In this document: piece after piece, positions 40,190 through 49,870 of the stretch | Layout of the letters: every line of letters begins with the position of its first letter | Numbering within the stretch: position 1 is the stretch's first letter | Assembly (NCBI GenBank): GCA_903870245.1 | Contig: CAIQCB010000033.1 | Span: 62,001 to 126,000, forward strand | Direction: 5' to 3' | Length of the DNA stretch: 64,000 bases | Source: an uncultured Methylocystaceae bacterium | Lineage (GTDB): Bacteria > Pseudomonadota > Alphaproteobacteria > Rhizobiales > Beijerinckiaceae | Notes under the pieces: model-generated | Database searches by the model: none | What the model was told of the DNA's origin: nothing | What the model saw: only the letters and a program-made list of their open reading frames with translations | Translations under genes and position numbers: made by a program

Positions 40190-40522
40190 ATGGTCAGAAA
40201 AAGCGCTCCCGGGAATACATTGACTCGCGCCGCCTTACGGGAGGCCGTGTATAGCTGTTGCCCGACACTATCCCGCTCGGAAGCGCGGAAGATCCTCGAC
40301 GCCACCTTCGAGGAAATCAGCGAAGCGCTTTTACGAGGTGAATCCGTTAAATTACGCTCATTTGGCACGTTCAACGTTCGCTCGAAGCGTGAGAGGATCG
40401 GACGTAATCCCAAGACAGGCGTCGAGGCCAAAATCACACCCCGGCGCGTTCTGACCTTCAAGGCCTCCCCGGTTCTGGTCGCCCATGTAAACGGCGACGC
40501 GATCATTCCCGAAGAAGATTAA
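40190..40522 (+). CDS. ihfA: Integration host factor alpha-type (HU family)
   Basis: About 110 residues. The start at 40190 (MVRKSAPGNTLTRAALREAVYS) fits the family. The DNA-binding arm is GTFNVRSKRERIGRNPKTGVEAKITPRRVLTFKAS, with the proline that intercalates in DNA at the GRNPKTG turn, as in IHF/HU. IHF bends DNA and supports site-specific recombination, including ICE integration. Slightly atypical for IhfA at the N terminus and tail, so another HU-family member is possible. Confidence 0.8.
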   Translation: MVRKSAPGNTLTRAALREAVYSCCPTLSRSEARKILDATFEEISEALLRGESVKLRSFGTFNVRSKRERIGRNPKTGVEAKITPRRVLTFKASPVLVAHVNGDAIIPEED

Positions 40523-40679
40523 TCTTTTTTCGCCTCGCATTCTCACGGCCAAACGTTATACGCGTCGGGACCTCACCCCCGTCATGGCGCGCTGCGGCGT
40601 CTGTCCTCGAAAGCGCCTTGTTTCAGGCGGAAACAGGCCGCTCTGAGCGCAATCGCCTTGCGTGGCCGAAGGAAGCATC

Positions 40680-42779
40680 ATGCATAAGCTAAGCATCGCC
40701 GTCGCTGGTTTCGCCCTTCTTTCGGCGGCCTGTGGACTTCACGCGCACGATGGCGATTTGTTCATTCTGGCGGCGGCGGCGGCGCTCTGCGCTTTCACCA
40801 CGCGCCGGGCCGCCTCGATTTCGAGCTTTATGAAGATTTTTGTCGGGATCTTCTCGACCGAGACAATAGTCTTTGGCCTCGTGCGTCTGATGCAGGCCGA
40901 AGGCCTCTGGCCAAAGGCTTTGACCGATTACGCCCCCGCCGACATCATGGCGCTGACGGTCGCGATTTTTTCAATCCTCGTCTATCTTGTGTCCAACATC
41001 GGCGTCGTGCGCGAGATGAACCGCATCGCCGATCTGTTCTTCGATTCACATGACCGGGGCGAAGGCCGGGTCTGGCCGTTTCCGGCCTTTGGCGCACGCG
41101 AAAGTCTGATCGCTGTCGCCATGATCGTCGTGCTGGTTTTGATCAATCAGGCGCAAGTCGGCATCTCGGTGCGCCTCTCCATTTTCAATCGCGACTGGTT
41201 CAATGCGATTCAGGAGAAAAACGCTGCAGAGTTCTGGCGTCAACTTCTCTACATCTTCACGCCCTGGGCCTTCGGTTATGTCGCTCTGGCGGTGATCGAA
41301 TTCGTTCTGCAATCGATGCTCGTCATTCGCTGGCGTCGCTGGTTGACCGAGCATTATGTCGAACGCTGGCTCGGCGGACACTCGCATTACGGCATGGTGC
41401 TGGCGGGCGGCGACGCCGACAACCCGGATCAGCGTATCGCCGAAGACGTGAACCGTTTCATCAGCGGCGGCGAGGACGGCTATGGCGTCTATTCCTATTC
41501 GATCCTGCTGATCTCGACTGTGAGTTCACTGGTGTCGTTTTCGGTGATGCTCTGGGAGTTGTCAGGCAATTACCCGTTGCCGGGCACCAGCATTTATGTG
41601 CCGGGCTTTCTGTTCTGGGTGGTGCTCTTATATGCGGCGCTCGGAACGTTTATTACTCATTTGATCGGTCGTTCGCTCACCGTTCTCTATTTCGATCGTC
41701 AGCGGCGCGAGGCCGATTTTCGTTTTTCCCTGGCGCGATTGCGCGAATACAGCGAACAGATCGCCCTGCTGTCTGGAGAAAAGACCGAGCGACTGTCGCT
41801 TTTTCATCGCTTCAGCGGCATCGTGCTCAATTATCTGGCCATCGTGCGCAAGCGCAAGGAGCTGATGGCCTTCACGGCGGCCTATGGTCAGTTATCGCCG
41901 ATCATCCCCTATGTCATTACCGCGCCGTTTTATTTTGCTGGAAAAATCCCGCTGGGCGTCATGACGCAAACCGCGAGCGCGTTTGGTCGGGTCGAAGGCG
42001 CCCTCACATTTTTCATTAACTATTATACCTCGCTGGCGAACTTCAAATCCGTGCTGGATCGGTTGAGCTCCTTTGACGTAGCGATCGACGCCGCGCGCGC
42101 CAGCGCGAAGAAATCCCAACATGTTGCGCGCATTGAAGGCGATGTTCTTGCCCTCAAGGATGTGACGCTGTCCTTGCCGGATGGGCGACAGATCGTCCAC
42201 GCAGATCACCTGAAGTTTGAGGCGGGCCCCGCCGTGCTTCTCACTGGTCCTTCCGGTTCCGGCAAATCGACGCTTTTTCGCGCCATCTCGGGCATCTGGC
42301 CCTATGTCGCCGGCGAGATCGTTCTGCCCAAGGACACGCGCATCATGCTGGCGCCGCAACGTCCCTACATTCCGATGGGCCCATTGTCGGCGGCCATAGT
42401 CTATCCGGCGCCGCCCGAATCCTGCGCTCGCGCCGATATCGAGGAGGCGTTGCGCGCTGCCCGGCTCGCGCCTTTCATCGAGCGTCTGGACGAAGATAAT
42501 CACTGGGGCCAACGTATGTCCGGCGGCGAGCAACAACGGGTCGCCATCGCCCGCGCCCTGCTGGCGCAGCCGCAATGGCTTTTCCTCGACGAAGCGACCT
42601 CGGCGCTCGACGAGAAGCTGGAGGGCGAGATTTATCGCATGTTGCGCGAACGTTTACCGGGCACGACCATCGTCTCCATCGGTCATCGTTCAACGCTTCT
42701 GGACTATCATGATCGTCATATCGAAATGGCGCCCATGGCCAATGGATTATTCGCGCCCGTTGATAAGGTCGTGGCGTGA
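40680..42779 (+). CDS. BacA/SbmA-like ABC transporter, membrane-ATPase fusion
   Basis: About 699 residues. The N-terminal half has six to eight membrane helices of the SbmA_BacA/ABC_membrane_2 type ([34 protein letters not shown]). The C-terminal ATPase has Walker [19 protein letters not shown], signature [16 protein letters not shown] and Walker [14 protein letters not shown]. Relatives import peptides or vitamin B12, or act in very-long-chain fatty acid modification (BclA/YddA/Rv1819c types). ATG 40680 has AAGGAAG upstream and is preferred over GTG 40662. rlmE overlaps its end by four bases. Confidence 0.88.
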   Translation: MHKLSIAVAGFALLSAACGLHAHDGDLFILAAAAALCAFTTRRAASISSFMKIFVGIFSTETIVFGLVRLMQAEGLWPKALTDYAPADIMALTVAIFSILVYLVSNIGVVREMNRIADLFFDSHDRGEGRVWPFPAFGARESLIAVAMIVVLVLINQAQVGISVRLSIFNRDWFNAIQEKNAAEFWRQLLYIFTPWAFGYVALAVIEFVLQSMLVIRWRRWLTEHYVERWLGGHSHYGMVLAGGDADNPDQRIAEDVNRFISGGEDGYGVYSYSILLISTVSSLVSFSVMLWELSGNYPLPGTSIYVPGFLFWVVLLYAALGTFITHLIGRSLTVLYFDRQRREADFRFSLARLREYSEQIALLSGEKTERLSLFHRFSGIVLNYLAIVRKRKELMAFTAAYGQLSPIIPYVITAPFYFAGKIPLGVMTQTASAFGRVEGALTFFINYYTSLANFKSVLDRLSSFDVAIDAARASAKKSQHVARIEGDVLALKDVTLSLPDGRQIVHADHLKFEAGPAVLLTGPSGSGKSTLFRAISGIWPYVAGEIVLPKDTRIMLAPQRPYIPMGPLSAAIVYPAPPESCARADIEEALRAARLAPFIERLDEDNHWGQRMSGGEQQRVAIARALLAQPQWLFLDEATSALDEKLEGEIYRMLRERLPGTTIVSIGHRSTLLDYHDRHIEMAPMANGLFAPVDKVVA

Positions 42780-43510
42780 GCGAGGAAAACAAAGGCTCGG
42801 GTCGTGAGAGTGGCCGCTCGCTCAAAACGCGCGTCAAGACTGCGCGCAAGCGAACGCTGTCATCGACCCTTTGGCTTGAGCGTCAGCTCAACGATCCTTA
42901 CGTCGCCCGCGCAAAACGCGAAGGCTATCGTTCCCGCGCAGCTTACAAGCTCCTTGAGATGGACGAACGTTTTCATTTGTTCAAACCGGGCGGCCGAATT
43001 GTCGATCTTGGCGCCGCGCCGGGCGGTTGGTCTCAGGTCGCCGCCGACAGGGTGAAGGCGAAGGATGGACGCGGCAAGGTGGTCGGGGTCGATCTGCTCG
43101 ATATGGAGCCAATCGCCGGCGTGACCTTCGCTGTAAAGGATTTTAATGACGACGACGCACCGGTTCTGATCAAGTCTATGCTCGGCGGCGAGGCCGACGG
43201 CGTTATGTCGGACATGGCGGCAAACGCAACCGGTCACCGGCAAACCGATCATTTGCGGATTGTCGCGCTGGCTGAGCTGGCGGCGGAGTTTGCGATGGAG
43301 GTATTGGCGTCGGGCGGATTTTTCGTCGCCAAGGTGTTACAGGGCGGCACCGAGGGGCAGTTGCTCGCCAGACTTAAGCGGGACTTCGCTACAGTGCGTC
43401 ATGTCAAGCCCGCCGCAAGCCGCGCAGACTCAGCTGAGCTTTACGTGCTGGCGACAGGCTTTCGCGGTCGGCGCAAAGCCGCGAGAGCGCCGGACGACAT
43501 CCCCGCATAA
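42776..43510 (+). CDS. rlmE: 23S rRNA 2'-O-methyltransferase RlmE (FtsJ/RrmJ)
   Basis: A 244-residue methyltransferase. The first 45 residues are basic ([14 protein letters not shown]), followed by [18 protein letters not shown], the SAM loop [16 protein letters not shown] and the K-D-K-E catalytic set, with [10 protein letters not shown] and [10 protein letters not shown] visible. It methylates U2552 of 23S rRNA in the large subunit. The GTG start overlaps the stop of the ABC transporter gene (GTGA). Confidence 0.95.
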   Translation: MSEENKGSGRESGRSLKTRVKTARKRTLSSTLWLERQLNDPYVARAKREGYRSRAAYKLLEMDERFHLFKPGGRIVDLGAAPGGWSQVAADRVKAKDGRGKVVGVDLLDMEPIAGVTFAVKDFNDDDAPVLIKSMLGGEADGVMSDMAANATGHRQTDHLRIVALAELAAEFAMEVLASGGFFVAKVLQGGTEGQLLARLKRDFATVRHVKPAASRADSAELYVLATGFRGRRKAARAPDDIPA

Positions 43511-43513
43511 TTC

Positions 43514-44860
43514 TCAGAAACGAGGCCCGCCCCGGTTTGTTAATATGTCGCCGGCGGTGGGCGGCAGGGACCGGAAGATGATCGGCGACAGGGCCGTAAT
43601 CGTCGCCACGACACAAAAGGCCGGGGCGAAATCGCTCGCAACGAGCTGGCCCCCGCCATGAAGTTCGCGCGCAGCTTCAAGCGCGCCCGCGCCTATGGCG
43701 ACCCCGGTCGACAGGGCGAGTTGCTGACCGACGGCGGCGAAGCTGGTGGCGTTGCTCATGTCCCCTGGCGCAATGTCCGCGAAGGCGATGGCGTTGAGCG
43801 CCGTGAACTGCAGCGAGCGGAAGAAGCCGCCGACAAGAATGACAAGCAATATCGTCATATGCGCCGTCGTTGAGGTGAAAAAGGCGTAGCCATACAGGAA
43901 GGCCGCTGAAATCAGCCCATTCACGATCAACACAGAGCGAAAGCCGAAACGATTGATGATCGGCTGGGCGGTGGTTTTCATCGCGATGGCGCCAACGGCG
44001 CCGGCGAAAGTGAGCAGACCGGATTGTAACGCCGTCAGTCGAAAACCTTCCTGCAAAAGTAAGGGAAGCAGAAAAGGCGCCGCGCCCAGTCCGACTCTGA
44101 ACAGGAAGCCGCCGAGTATCGCAGCCCGGAAGGTCGGAATGCGTAGCATCTTCAGATCGAGGATTGGATAAGTCGTCTGGCGCGCATGTCGGACGTAGGC
44201 GGCGAGCGCCAACCCGCCAACGCACAGGATCAGGGCGACCATTGGCGGCGCTACAAGACCGCGTCCGCCAATGGTGAAACCAAAAACAAGGCCGCAAAGG
44301 CCGACGCCGGAGAGTAGGGCGCCGGGCGCGTCCAAAGGTCGGGGTTGCGGTTCGATCAAATCGGGAATGTAACGAGACGCCAGCGCAACGCCCAGCAGGC
44401 CAATCGGGACATTGATCCAGAAGATATAACGCCAATGGGCATAGGTCGCGAGGAGGCCGCCGAACGGCGGGCCGATCGCCGGGCCAATCAGGGCGGGGAT
44501 CGCCAGCCAGGACATCGCCTGCACCAGTTCATGGCGCGGCGCCGTGCGCAAGACTACCAGACGTCCAACCGGGACCATCATGGCGCCGCCCAGACCCTGC
44601 ACAATGCGTGCGGCGACGATAGTCGCCAGCGAATTGGAGAAGGCGCAGAGAATCGAGCCGAGGACGAAAATGACGAGGGAGGCTCGAAAGACGCGCCGTG
44701 CGCCAAATTTGTCCGCCGCCCAGCCGGATAACGGGATGAAAATCGCCAGAGACAGCAAATAGGCGGTGAGGGCCAGCTTCAGCGCAATCGGGTCTTCGCC
44801 GAGATCGCGCGCCATCACAGGCAGAGCCGTCGCCAGCACCGTGCTGTCGAGATGTTCCAT
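43514..44860 (-). CDS. MFS exporter, EmrB/QacA-like (DHA2)
   Basis: A 448-residue drug:proton antiporter with about 13-14 membrane helices. Motif D1 is MEHLDSTVLATALPVMARDL, motif A is SGWAADKFGARRVF and motif C-like glycine-rich helices follow. The reading frame is open upstream to a stop near 44979 and encodes a plausible first helix (TPLIIATALF) right before Met-1, but no ATG, GTG or TTG occurs in that stretch. The true start is therefore unclear: a rare start codon, or a start lost by mutation. Substrate unknown. Confidence 0.82.
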   Translation of the reverse strand: MEHLDSTVLATALPVMARDLGEDPIALKLALTAYLLSLAIFIPLSGWAADKFGARRVFRASLVIFVLGSILCAFSNSLATIVAARIVQGLGGAMMVPVGRLVVLRTAPRHELVQAMSWLAIPALIGPAIGPPFGGLLATYAHWRYIFWINVPIGLLGVALASRYIPDLIEPQPRPLDAPGALLSGVGLCGLVFGFTIGGRGLVAPPMVALILCVGGLALAAYVRHARQTTYPILDLKMLRIPTFRAAILGGFLFRVGLGAAPFLLPLLLQEGFRLTALQSGLLTFAGAVGAIAMKTTAQPIINRFGFRSVLIVNGLISAAFLYGYAFFTSTTAHMTILLVILVGGFFRSLQFTALNAIAFADIAPGDMSNATSFAAVGQQLALSTGVAIGAGALEAARELHGGGQLVASDFAPAFCVVATITALSPIIFRSLPPTAGDILTNRGGPRF

Positions 44861-45498
44861 GAAAAGCGCTGTCGCAATGATCAGTGGCGTGACGCGTGGA
44901 GTGGACAGGACGAACTCACAGGATTGGGGAGGAGAACTCAGAACAAGCCATGCGCATGCGCCAGGAATAACTCAGCCGCCATGCAGATTGACGGAAGCAT
45001 GGATCGCCTGTCTGACGGGCAGAAATGGCGGATCAAAGCTGGTTTGTAAATGCTCTCGTTGATCTGTGAGGATTATTGTTTCTCCTGGTCGACGCATCCA
45101 GCAGGAAATGACGCAGAATAGTCCTCATGAGTCCGACTGCCGCCAGACCTGACGCGCGCCCGAAATATGGATATCAGCTCTCATTGAATCGGTCTGGTTA
45201 TTCGTCTCATCGCTGCATCGACCCTGTGAGGACGAACGATTTTGACGAAGGCGTAACGTTGAAAAGCTCAGGGGCGCATCTCCGGGTTACCGACATACCG
45301 AAAATGCAGGACGAATGGCGAGAAGTTGGCGGTTAATAATTGTAAGAGCAGTTAGTTTTAGGGTCCGCAGGTTCGTCAATTCCCTTTGACGGCCTTCCAA
45401 GGAGAGGCGGTAAGCGGGAGCAAGTCAGTATCGGAAACGTCTTGCTCCCGCCAACCGCTTTAATAATCGATAACCTAAACCCACATGAAGACTACACC
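44861..45498 (+). other. Long intergenic region between MFS exporter and small ORF
   Basis: About 640 bases with no convincing protein gene. The 69-codon open frame at 45127-45336 lacks a clear ribosome site or recognisable features. The stretch holds a short hairpin (CGTCAA/TTGACG near 45375-45392) and the long hairpin at 45407-45458. The left part holds the open but start-less extension of the MFS frame on the minus strand. I see no tRNA or known RNA family. Confidence 0.4.
45407..45458 (+). terminator. Long imperfect hairpin, terminator-like
   Basis: An 11-bp perfect stem GCGGGAGCAAG (45414-45424) with CTTGCTCCCGC (45441-45451) and a 16-base loop is extended outwards by GCGGT/ACCGC (45407-45411 with 45454-45458) and followed by TTTAATAA. 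It could end an unrecognised small transcript or be a structured leader of the small ORF at 45499. Confidence 0.5.
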
Positions 45499-45660
45499 AT
45501 GCGCTTTACTCTAATATTCGAAACAGACACCCTCCCGCTCTTTGTAGGAGAATTTAAAACCATTGACGAAGCCTATGGCGCGGCACAGGGGTTGGTGGCC
45601 TATTTTAAAAGTAAAGGATATCCTACCCTCAACCAATATTGCATACGTCAGAAAATCTGA
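45499..45660 (+). CDS. Possible 53-residue hypothetical protein
   Basis: ATG 45499 opens a short frame (MRFTLIFETDTLPLFVGEF...), with alternating hydrophobic strands and a helix DEAYGAAQGLVAYFKSKGY, suggesting a small alpha/beta fold. The amphipathic pattern is reasonable for a real protein. The frame extends upstream to 45442 but that part overlaps the hairpin. The ribosome site is weak. I do not recognise a family. Confidence 0.35.
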   Translation: MRFTLIFETDTLPLFVGEFKTIDEAYGAAQGLVAYFKSKGYPTLNQYCIRQKI

Positions 45661-45775
45661 AATTCCCTTGCGCTGCGCGTGGGTTGGGATCAATCAAGAT
45701 GATTGTTTGCCAATATAAATTATTCTGCCTGTTAATCGATAAGCTTCGTTTTATGAATTGTCGCCCGTGAGTTTT

Positions 45776-46504
45776 TTACATTAGCTTTTGTCCACGAAAA
45801 CTCGTCTGACCGTGTTTGCCAACGATCAGATGGTCGTGAACCGTAATGCCGAACGGTTCGGCAATCATAACGATGTCTTTTGTCATGCGAATGTCCGCCG
45901 CCGAAGGCGTCGGGTCTCCGGAGGGATGGTTGTGCGCCAGGATGAGTGCGCTGGCCCCGAGCTCCAGCGCTCGTCGAATAATCTCTCGCGGATAAACTGG
46001 CGTATGATCGATCGTGCCGACGCCCTGCACCTCATCAGCGATCAGCGCATTGCGCTTGTCCAGAAATAAAATTCGAAACTCCTCGCGGTCGGCGTAGGCC
46101 ATCGCCGTTCGACAATAATCGAGAACCTCGACAAAAGAGGATAGCGTCTGTTTCGCCTCGATCTTGCCGCGGGCCAGTCGAGTCGCGACAGCCTCCGCGA
46201 GTTTGATTTCGACGATCGCCGCTTCGCCCAATCCTTCGATTTCGCGCAGGCGCTCGGGCCGCGCCGCCGCCGCCTCGGCGAACGAGCCGAAACGCTTGAT
46301 CAACGCCTTGGCGAGCGGTTTCACGTCGCGTCGGGGAATGGCGCGAAAGAGCACCAACTCCATAAGTTCGTAATCCGCCAGCGCCCCCGCGCCGCTTTCC
46401 ATGAAACGCTCGCGCAGCCGCTGACGATGACCGAGGTAATGCGCCGATTCCTCTTTCAGGTCGCCCGCCAGAGCGGTGGAGGTTTGGGGCGCTGACGCCG
46501 TCAT
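45776..46504 (-). CDS. radC: RadC family JAMM-domain protein
   Basis: About 242 residues. An N-terminal helix-hairpin-helix-like region (LADYELMELVLFRAIPRRDVKPLAKALIKRFG) is followed by a JAB/MPN domain with the metal motif LAHNHPSGDPTPSAAD (H-x-H-x7-S-x2-D). Although named for DNA repair, RadC's cellular role is unsettled. The start at 46504 overlaps the map stop (ATGA) and removes a spurious upstream extension. Co-transcribed with map. Confidence 0.9.
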   Translation of the reverse strand: MTASAPQTSTALAGDLKEESAHYLGHRQRLRERFMESGAGALADYELMELVLFRAIPRRDVKPLAKALIKRFGSFAEAAAARPERLREIEGLGEAAIVEIKLAEAVATRLARGKIEAKQTLSSFVEVLDYCRTAMAYADREEFRILFLDKRNALIADEVQGVGTIDHTPVYPREIIRRALELGASALILAHNHPSGDPTPSAADIRMTKDIVMIAEPFGITVHDHLIVGKHGQTSFRGQKLM

Positions 46505-47340
46505 GTCCCGACGGACGCGCTGGAGGCGGGGTTGTCCAGGCCACGCGGCGACGCCGTGAAGATCTCCGCGCCGGTCTCCGTTACGCCAATCGAATGTTCG
46601 AATTGCGCCGAGAGCGACCGGTCGCGGGTCACCGCAGTCCAGCCATCGGAAAGAATTTTCACCTGTGGCTTGCCGAGATTGATCATCGGTTCGATGGTGA
46701 AAAACATGCCGGGCCGCAAGGGCGCGCCTTCCCCAGGCTTGCCGTAGTGGAGAATATTCGGTTCGTCGTGAAACACCCGGCCCAGCCCATGGCCGCAAAA
46801 ATCACGCACCACCGAGCAGCGCTCGCTCTCGGCGTAGCGCTGGATCGCGGCGCCGATGTCTCCGGTCGTTGCGCCGGGTTTGACCGCGGCGATGCCGAGC
46901 ATCAGACATTCGTAGGTAACGTCGATCAGCCGTTGCGCCTTGCGGGGAATTTCACCGACCGCGAACATGCGACTGGCGTCGCCGTGCCAACCATCGAGAA
47001 TGAAGGTGACGTCGATATTGACTATATCGCCCTCGCGCAGCGGCTTGTCGTCAGGCACGCCATGACAGACAACATGATTGATGGAGGTGCATACTGATTT
47101 GCGATAGCCCCGATAATCGAGTGGCGCCGGATAGGCGCCATGCGCGAGTGCGAAGTCGAACGCCAGATCGTCGATGGCCTGAGTAGTGACGCCCGGTTTG
47201 ACATGCGGGATCAGCATATCGAGCGCTTCACCGGCCAGTCGTCCCACCCGGCGCATGCCCTCGAAATCGGCGGGGCCGTGCAATTTGATCTGGCCTTTCT
47301 GGCGGCCGGCGGGAGCGAGATGCGACTCGATAAAGGTCAT
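46501..47340 (-). CDS. map: Methionine aminopeptidase, type I
   Basis: About 279 residues of an M24A enzyme that removes initiator methionine. Metal ligands are visible in VNIDVTFILDGWHGDASRMF (two Asp), GHGLGRVFHDEPNI (His), FTIEPMINLG (Glu) and the C-terminal SAQFEHSIGVTETG (Glu). ATG 47340 is the likely start with AGAGG upstream; a TTG lies 12 bases earlier. radC follows with a four-base overlap. Confidence 0.95.
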   Translation of the reverse strand: MTFIESHLAPAGRQKGQIKLHGPADFEGMRRVGRLAGEALDMLIPHVKPGVTTQAIDDLAFDFALAHGAYPAPLDYRGYRKSVCTSINHVVCHGVPDDKPLREGDIVNIDVTFILDGWHGDASRMFAVGEIPRKAQRLIDVTYECLMLGIAAVKPGATTGDIGAAIQRYAESERCSVVRDFCGHGLGRVFHDEPNILHYGKPGEGAPLRPGMFFTIEPMINLGKPQVKILSDGWTAVTRDRSLSAQFEHSIGVTETGAEIFTASPRGLDNPASSASVGT

Positions 47341-47591
47341 GGGCCTCTGCAATGGTTTTGGTTTTGCGGGTATGCGGACAAGTTAATGGTTCGTCGCGCC
47401 AAAGCAAGCCGCCGATCAAAGCGATCACCGTGGGCGAATGCGCGGCGGCGAGCGCGGTCTTTTTGGCAATCATGTAAAAACAATCATTTATCCGGGAAGC
47501 GACCTCCCCCGACACTTGCCAGGCTCTTGGCCTTTGCGGATATCCCCGTCATAATCGGTCTCCCGGTGCGGCGGGGCGGGGAGCAAAGAGC

Positions 47592-48341
47592 ATGGGTGAG
47601 TCGGCGGTAACGGCGGCGGTTCTGGTGATCGGCGACGAGGTGCTCTCCGGCCGAACGCCGGACTCTAACACGCATTACATCGCCAATTATCTTGGCCAGA
47701 TTGGCGTTGATCTGCGCGAGGCGCGGGTCGTGCCGGATGTTGAGTCGGAAATCGTCGCCGCCGTCAACGCACTGCGCGGCCGTTACACCTACGTGTTCAC
47801 GACCGGCGGCATCGGGCCGACGCACGACGACATCACCGCCGACGCCATCGCCCGCGCCTTCGGCGTCGATATCGACGAGGATCCGCGTGCGCTGGCGATG
47901 TTGCGGGAACGGTTCGCCGAAGCGGATCTCAATCCGGCGCGGCGACGAATGGCGCGTATTCCCAAAGGCGCGGCGCTGGTGCCCAACGCCGTCTCCAAGG
48001 CCCCGGGATTTTGGATCGGCAACGTCATCGTCATGGCCGGGGTGCCTTCGGTGATGCACGCCATGCTTGACACGGTCGGGCCGCAGCTTCAGACCGGCCG
48101 CCGCGTGCTTGTCGAGAGCGTGGCTGCGGGCGCGATCCCGGAGGGCGCCTACGCCGCCGGGCTGGAGACAATCGTTCGCGCCTGCGACGCCGTATCCATT
48201 GGCTCCTACCCCTCGTTCACCAGCGAAGGCGTGCGCAACCAGATCGTTTTACGCAGTCGCGATGCGACGGCGCTGGCGCAGGCTGTCGCTCAGGTGCGTC
48301 TGTTGATCGACGAACTTGCATCCCACGCCGGTCAACGCTAG
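47592..48341 (+). CDS. CinA-type MoCF-domain protein
   Basis: A 249-residue protein equivalent to the N-terminal (molybdopterin-binding-like) domain of CinA. It has AAVLVIGDEVLSGRTPDSNTHYI and VFTTGGIGPTHDDITADAIA, the conserved segments of this domain, and GVPSVMHAMLD. It lacks the C-terminal nicotinamide-nucleotide amidase domain. Stand-alone forms are common in alphaproteobacteria; function is uncertain, possibly a nucleotide pyrophosphatase. The gpt-like gene is 13 bases downstream. Confidence 0.88.
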   Translation: MGESAVTAAVLVIGDEVLSGRTPDSNTHYIANYLGQIGVDLREARVVPDVESEIVAAVNALRGRYTYVFTTGGIGPTHDDITADAIARAFGVDIDEDPRALAMLRERFAEADLNPARRRMARIPKGAALVPNAVSKAPGFWIGNVIVMAGVPSVMHAMLDTVGPQLQTGRRVLVESVAAGAIPEGAYAAGLETIVRACDAVSIGSYPSFTSEGVRNQIVLRSRDATALAQAVAQVRLLIDELASHAGQR

Positions 48342-48354
48342 GGGGCGCGGGAAT

Positions 48355-48855
48355 ATGAACGGTGTCCACACGCCATCGACGAGCGTCGCCGTGTCCTGGA
48401 CCCGGTTTCACCGTGACGCGCGGCTGCTGGCGGCTCAGCTAAGTCTTGCGGGCGATTTTTCGGCGATTGTCGCCGTGACGCGCGGCGGTCTCGCGCCGGC
48501 GGCGATCATTGCGCGGGAACTGGGCGTGCGCGTGATCGAGACGCTGGGGGTCTCAAGCTACACCAATGAAAACCGGCAGGGCGGCCTCGCTGTGATCAAA
48601 CCGCTTTCGGAGTCGTTCCGGCTGCGTCCGTCATCCGAAATCGTGGCGATCGACGATCTTGCCGATACGGGCGCGACAGCCCGCGCCGTGCGCGAGCTTT
48701 TGCCGGGCGCGCATCTAGCGACCCTCTACGTCAAGCCGCGCGGACGAGCGACGGTCGACAGTTTCGTCGCCGAATTTCCGCAGGACTGCTGGGTCTATTT
48801 TCCATGGGATCTGGACGCCGACAGCGGCTACCAGCCGCCGATGCGCCCGGCCTGA
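48355..48855 (+). CDS. gpt: Xanthine-guanine phosphoribosyltransferase
   Basis: About 166 residues of a type I phosphoribosyltransferase. The PRPP motif reads VAIDDLADTGATARAV, and the N-terminal part has SWTRFHRDARLLAAQL and VAVTRGGLAPAAIIARELG, as in bacterial Gpt. The C-terminal WVYFPWD also fits. It salvages guanine, xanthine and hypoxanthine. ATG 48355 with GGGGGCGCGGG upstream is chosen over 48316, which lies inside the previous gene. Confidence 0.9.
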   Translation: MNGVHTPSTSVAVSWTRFHRDARLLAAQLSLAGDFSAIVAVTRGGLAPAAIIARELGVRVIETLGVSSYTNENRQGGLAVIKPLSESFRLRPSSEIVAIDDLADTGATARAVRELLPGAHLATLYVKPRGRATVDSFVAEFPQDCWVYFPWDLDADSGYQPPMRPA

Positions 48856-48877
48856 TGGGTCGAGGACCTAGAAATCG

Positions 48878-49357
48878 CTAGATGAATTCCTGCAAATTAA
48901 GCACGAGTTTCACGAGACGCCGGATTTCGCGTCGCAGATAATCCTGCAAGTCGGAGCGCAATACAGGCGTCTCGCCCTGCAAAGCGAGGCGCCAGCCGCT
49001 GCGGCCAATTCGCGAAACCCAGCCGCGATTTTCGAGCGATTTCAGCTTGCGACGCACGGTTTCGCGGGGAATGCCGGTGAGCTCTGAAAGCCGCGCCGCG
49101 CTTAAAGAGCTTCGTTTCGGGGCGGTGGGGTTTTTGCGCCGGGATTGACCGACTTCGTCGCGCAGATTTGCGCGCGCCAGAACCACGCAGACGAGCATTT
49201 CCTCAAGATCGCCGTTGAATAACCGGGAGCTGTCGCTGAGGTGGGCGGCCAGAAATTCTATAAAGTGATGCTGGAAGGGCGCATAGGAGTTTTGCAGGAC
49301 GCGCTGCGAGACGCGTTCGACCTCGTCGAAATCCGATGGCTTGACCAGCACAGACAC
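48878..49357 (-). CDS. Winged-helix transcription regulator
   Basis: About 159 residues. The C-terminal half has a clear helix-turn-helix/winged-helix pattern: LSAARLSELTGIPRETVRRKLKSLENRGWVSRIGRSGWRLA, resembling the DNA-binding part of Crp/MarR-like regulators. The N-terminal half is helical without a cNMP-binding signature. GTG 49357 has an AAAAGGGGG run upstream; GTG 49351 is an alternative. The frame stays open back through the tRNA gene, but that part is not coding. Target genes unknown. Confidence 0.65.
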   Translation of the reverse strand: MSVLVKPSDFDEVERVSQRVLQNSYAPFQHHFIEFLAAHLSDSSRLFNGDLEEMLVCVVLARANLRDEVGQSRRKNPTAPKRSSLSAARLSELTGIPRETVRRKLKSLENRGWVSRIGRSGWRLALQGETPVLRSDLQDYLRREIRRLVKLVLNLQEFI

Positions 49358-49642
49358 AGGCAGGCCCCCTTTTCCCGCATGACCATGGTTAACCTTAAGC
49401 AATAACCGCCGACTTCTCAATTCGGCCGGGCGCCTGATATCTCCCGGGGGGAGGGGCGGAGGCCGGTGGACTGCGGTGCGGCGATGCGACGCTTGGCGGG
49501 AGACGCGTATAGGCGATCCAGCGAGGCGACGTCCAAAACCCCGCGAGAATTTCCGGGAGATTCCGCTTGTCGTCCGCCGCTCGCGCGACCTATAACCCCC
49601 GACGTGTGCGGGCGTGGCGAAACTGGTAGACGCAACGGACTT

Positions 49643-49870
49643 GAAAAATTGAGTGCCCGTCCGGGAAACCGGCGGTGCAGAACCGCTCAAATTCGGGGAA
49701 ACCTCCAAAAGTGGCGATCCCGAGCCAAGCCCGCCGATTCCGGCGGGAAGGTGTAGAGACTAGACGGGCGGCGCCTAAGGCGCGCCGGGTCGAAAGCCCG
49801 GCGGCGACGGCGAAGGGATAGTCCAGACCCCAAACCCGATTTCGGGGCGGCGAAAGCCGTAGAGGGTACG
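49643..49870 (+). ncRNA. Group I intron (IC3-like) in tRNA-Leu(UAA)
   Basis: A 228-nt intron. P1 pairs exon ACUU with intron GAGU (49651-49654), giving the required G·U at the 5' splice site; the last base is G (49870). Core elements are visible in order: P (around 49690-49705), Q (about 49716-49728), R with GTGTAGAGACTAGACGGGC (49751-49769) and S with AAGGGATAGTCC (from 49813). P7 pairs GACTA with TAGTC; P3 pairs GCCCGT (49655) with ACGGGC (49764); P6 and P8 are local hairpins. No endonuclease ORF is present. It should self-splice with guanosine. Confidence 0.9.

Noticed and set aside
45127-45336. 69-codon ORF between the MFS gene and radC
   Set aside because: No ribosome site, biased composition and no recognisable fold; probably chance.
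49608-49660. tRNA with UGA (Ser) anticodon if read without splicing
   Set aside because: The D arm, variable arm and acceptor are leucine-type, and intron removal gives UAA; the UGA reading comes from the first intron bases.
49358-49708. N-terminal extension of the winged-helix regulator frame through the tRNA-Leu gene
   Set aside because: The upstream part overlaps the tRNA and intron in antisense and has no family pattern; GTG 49357 with a purine-rich ribosome site is better.
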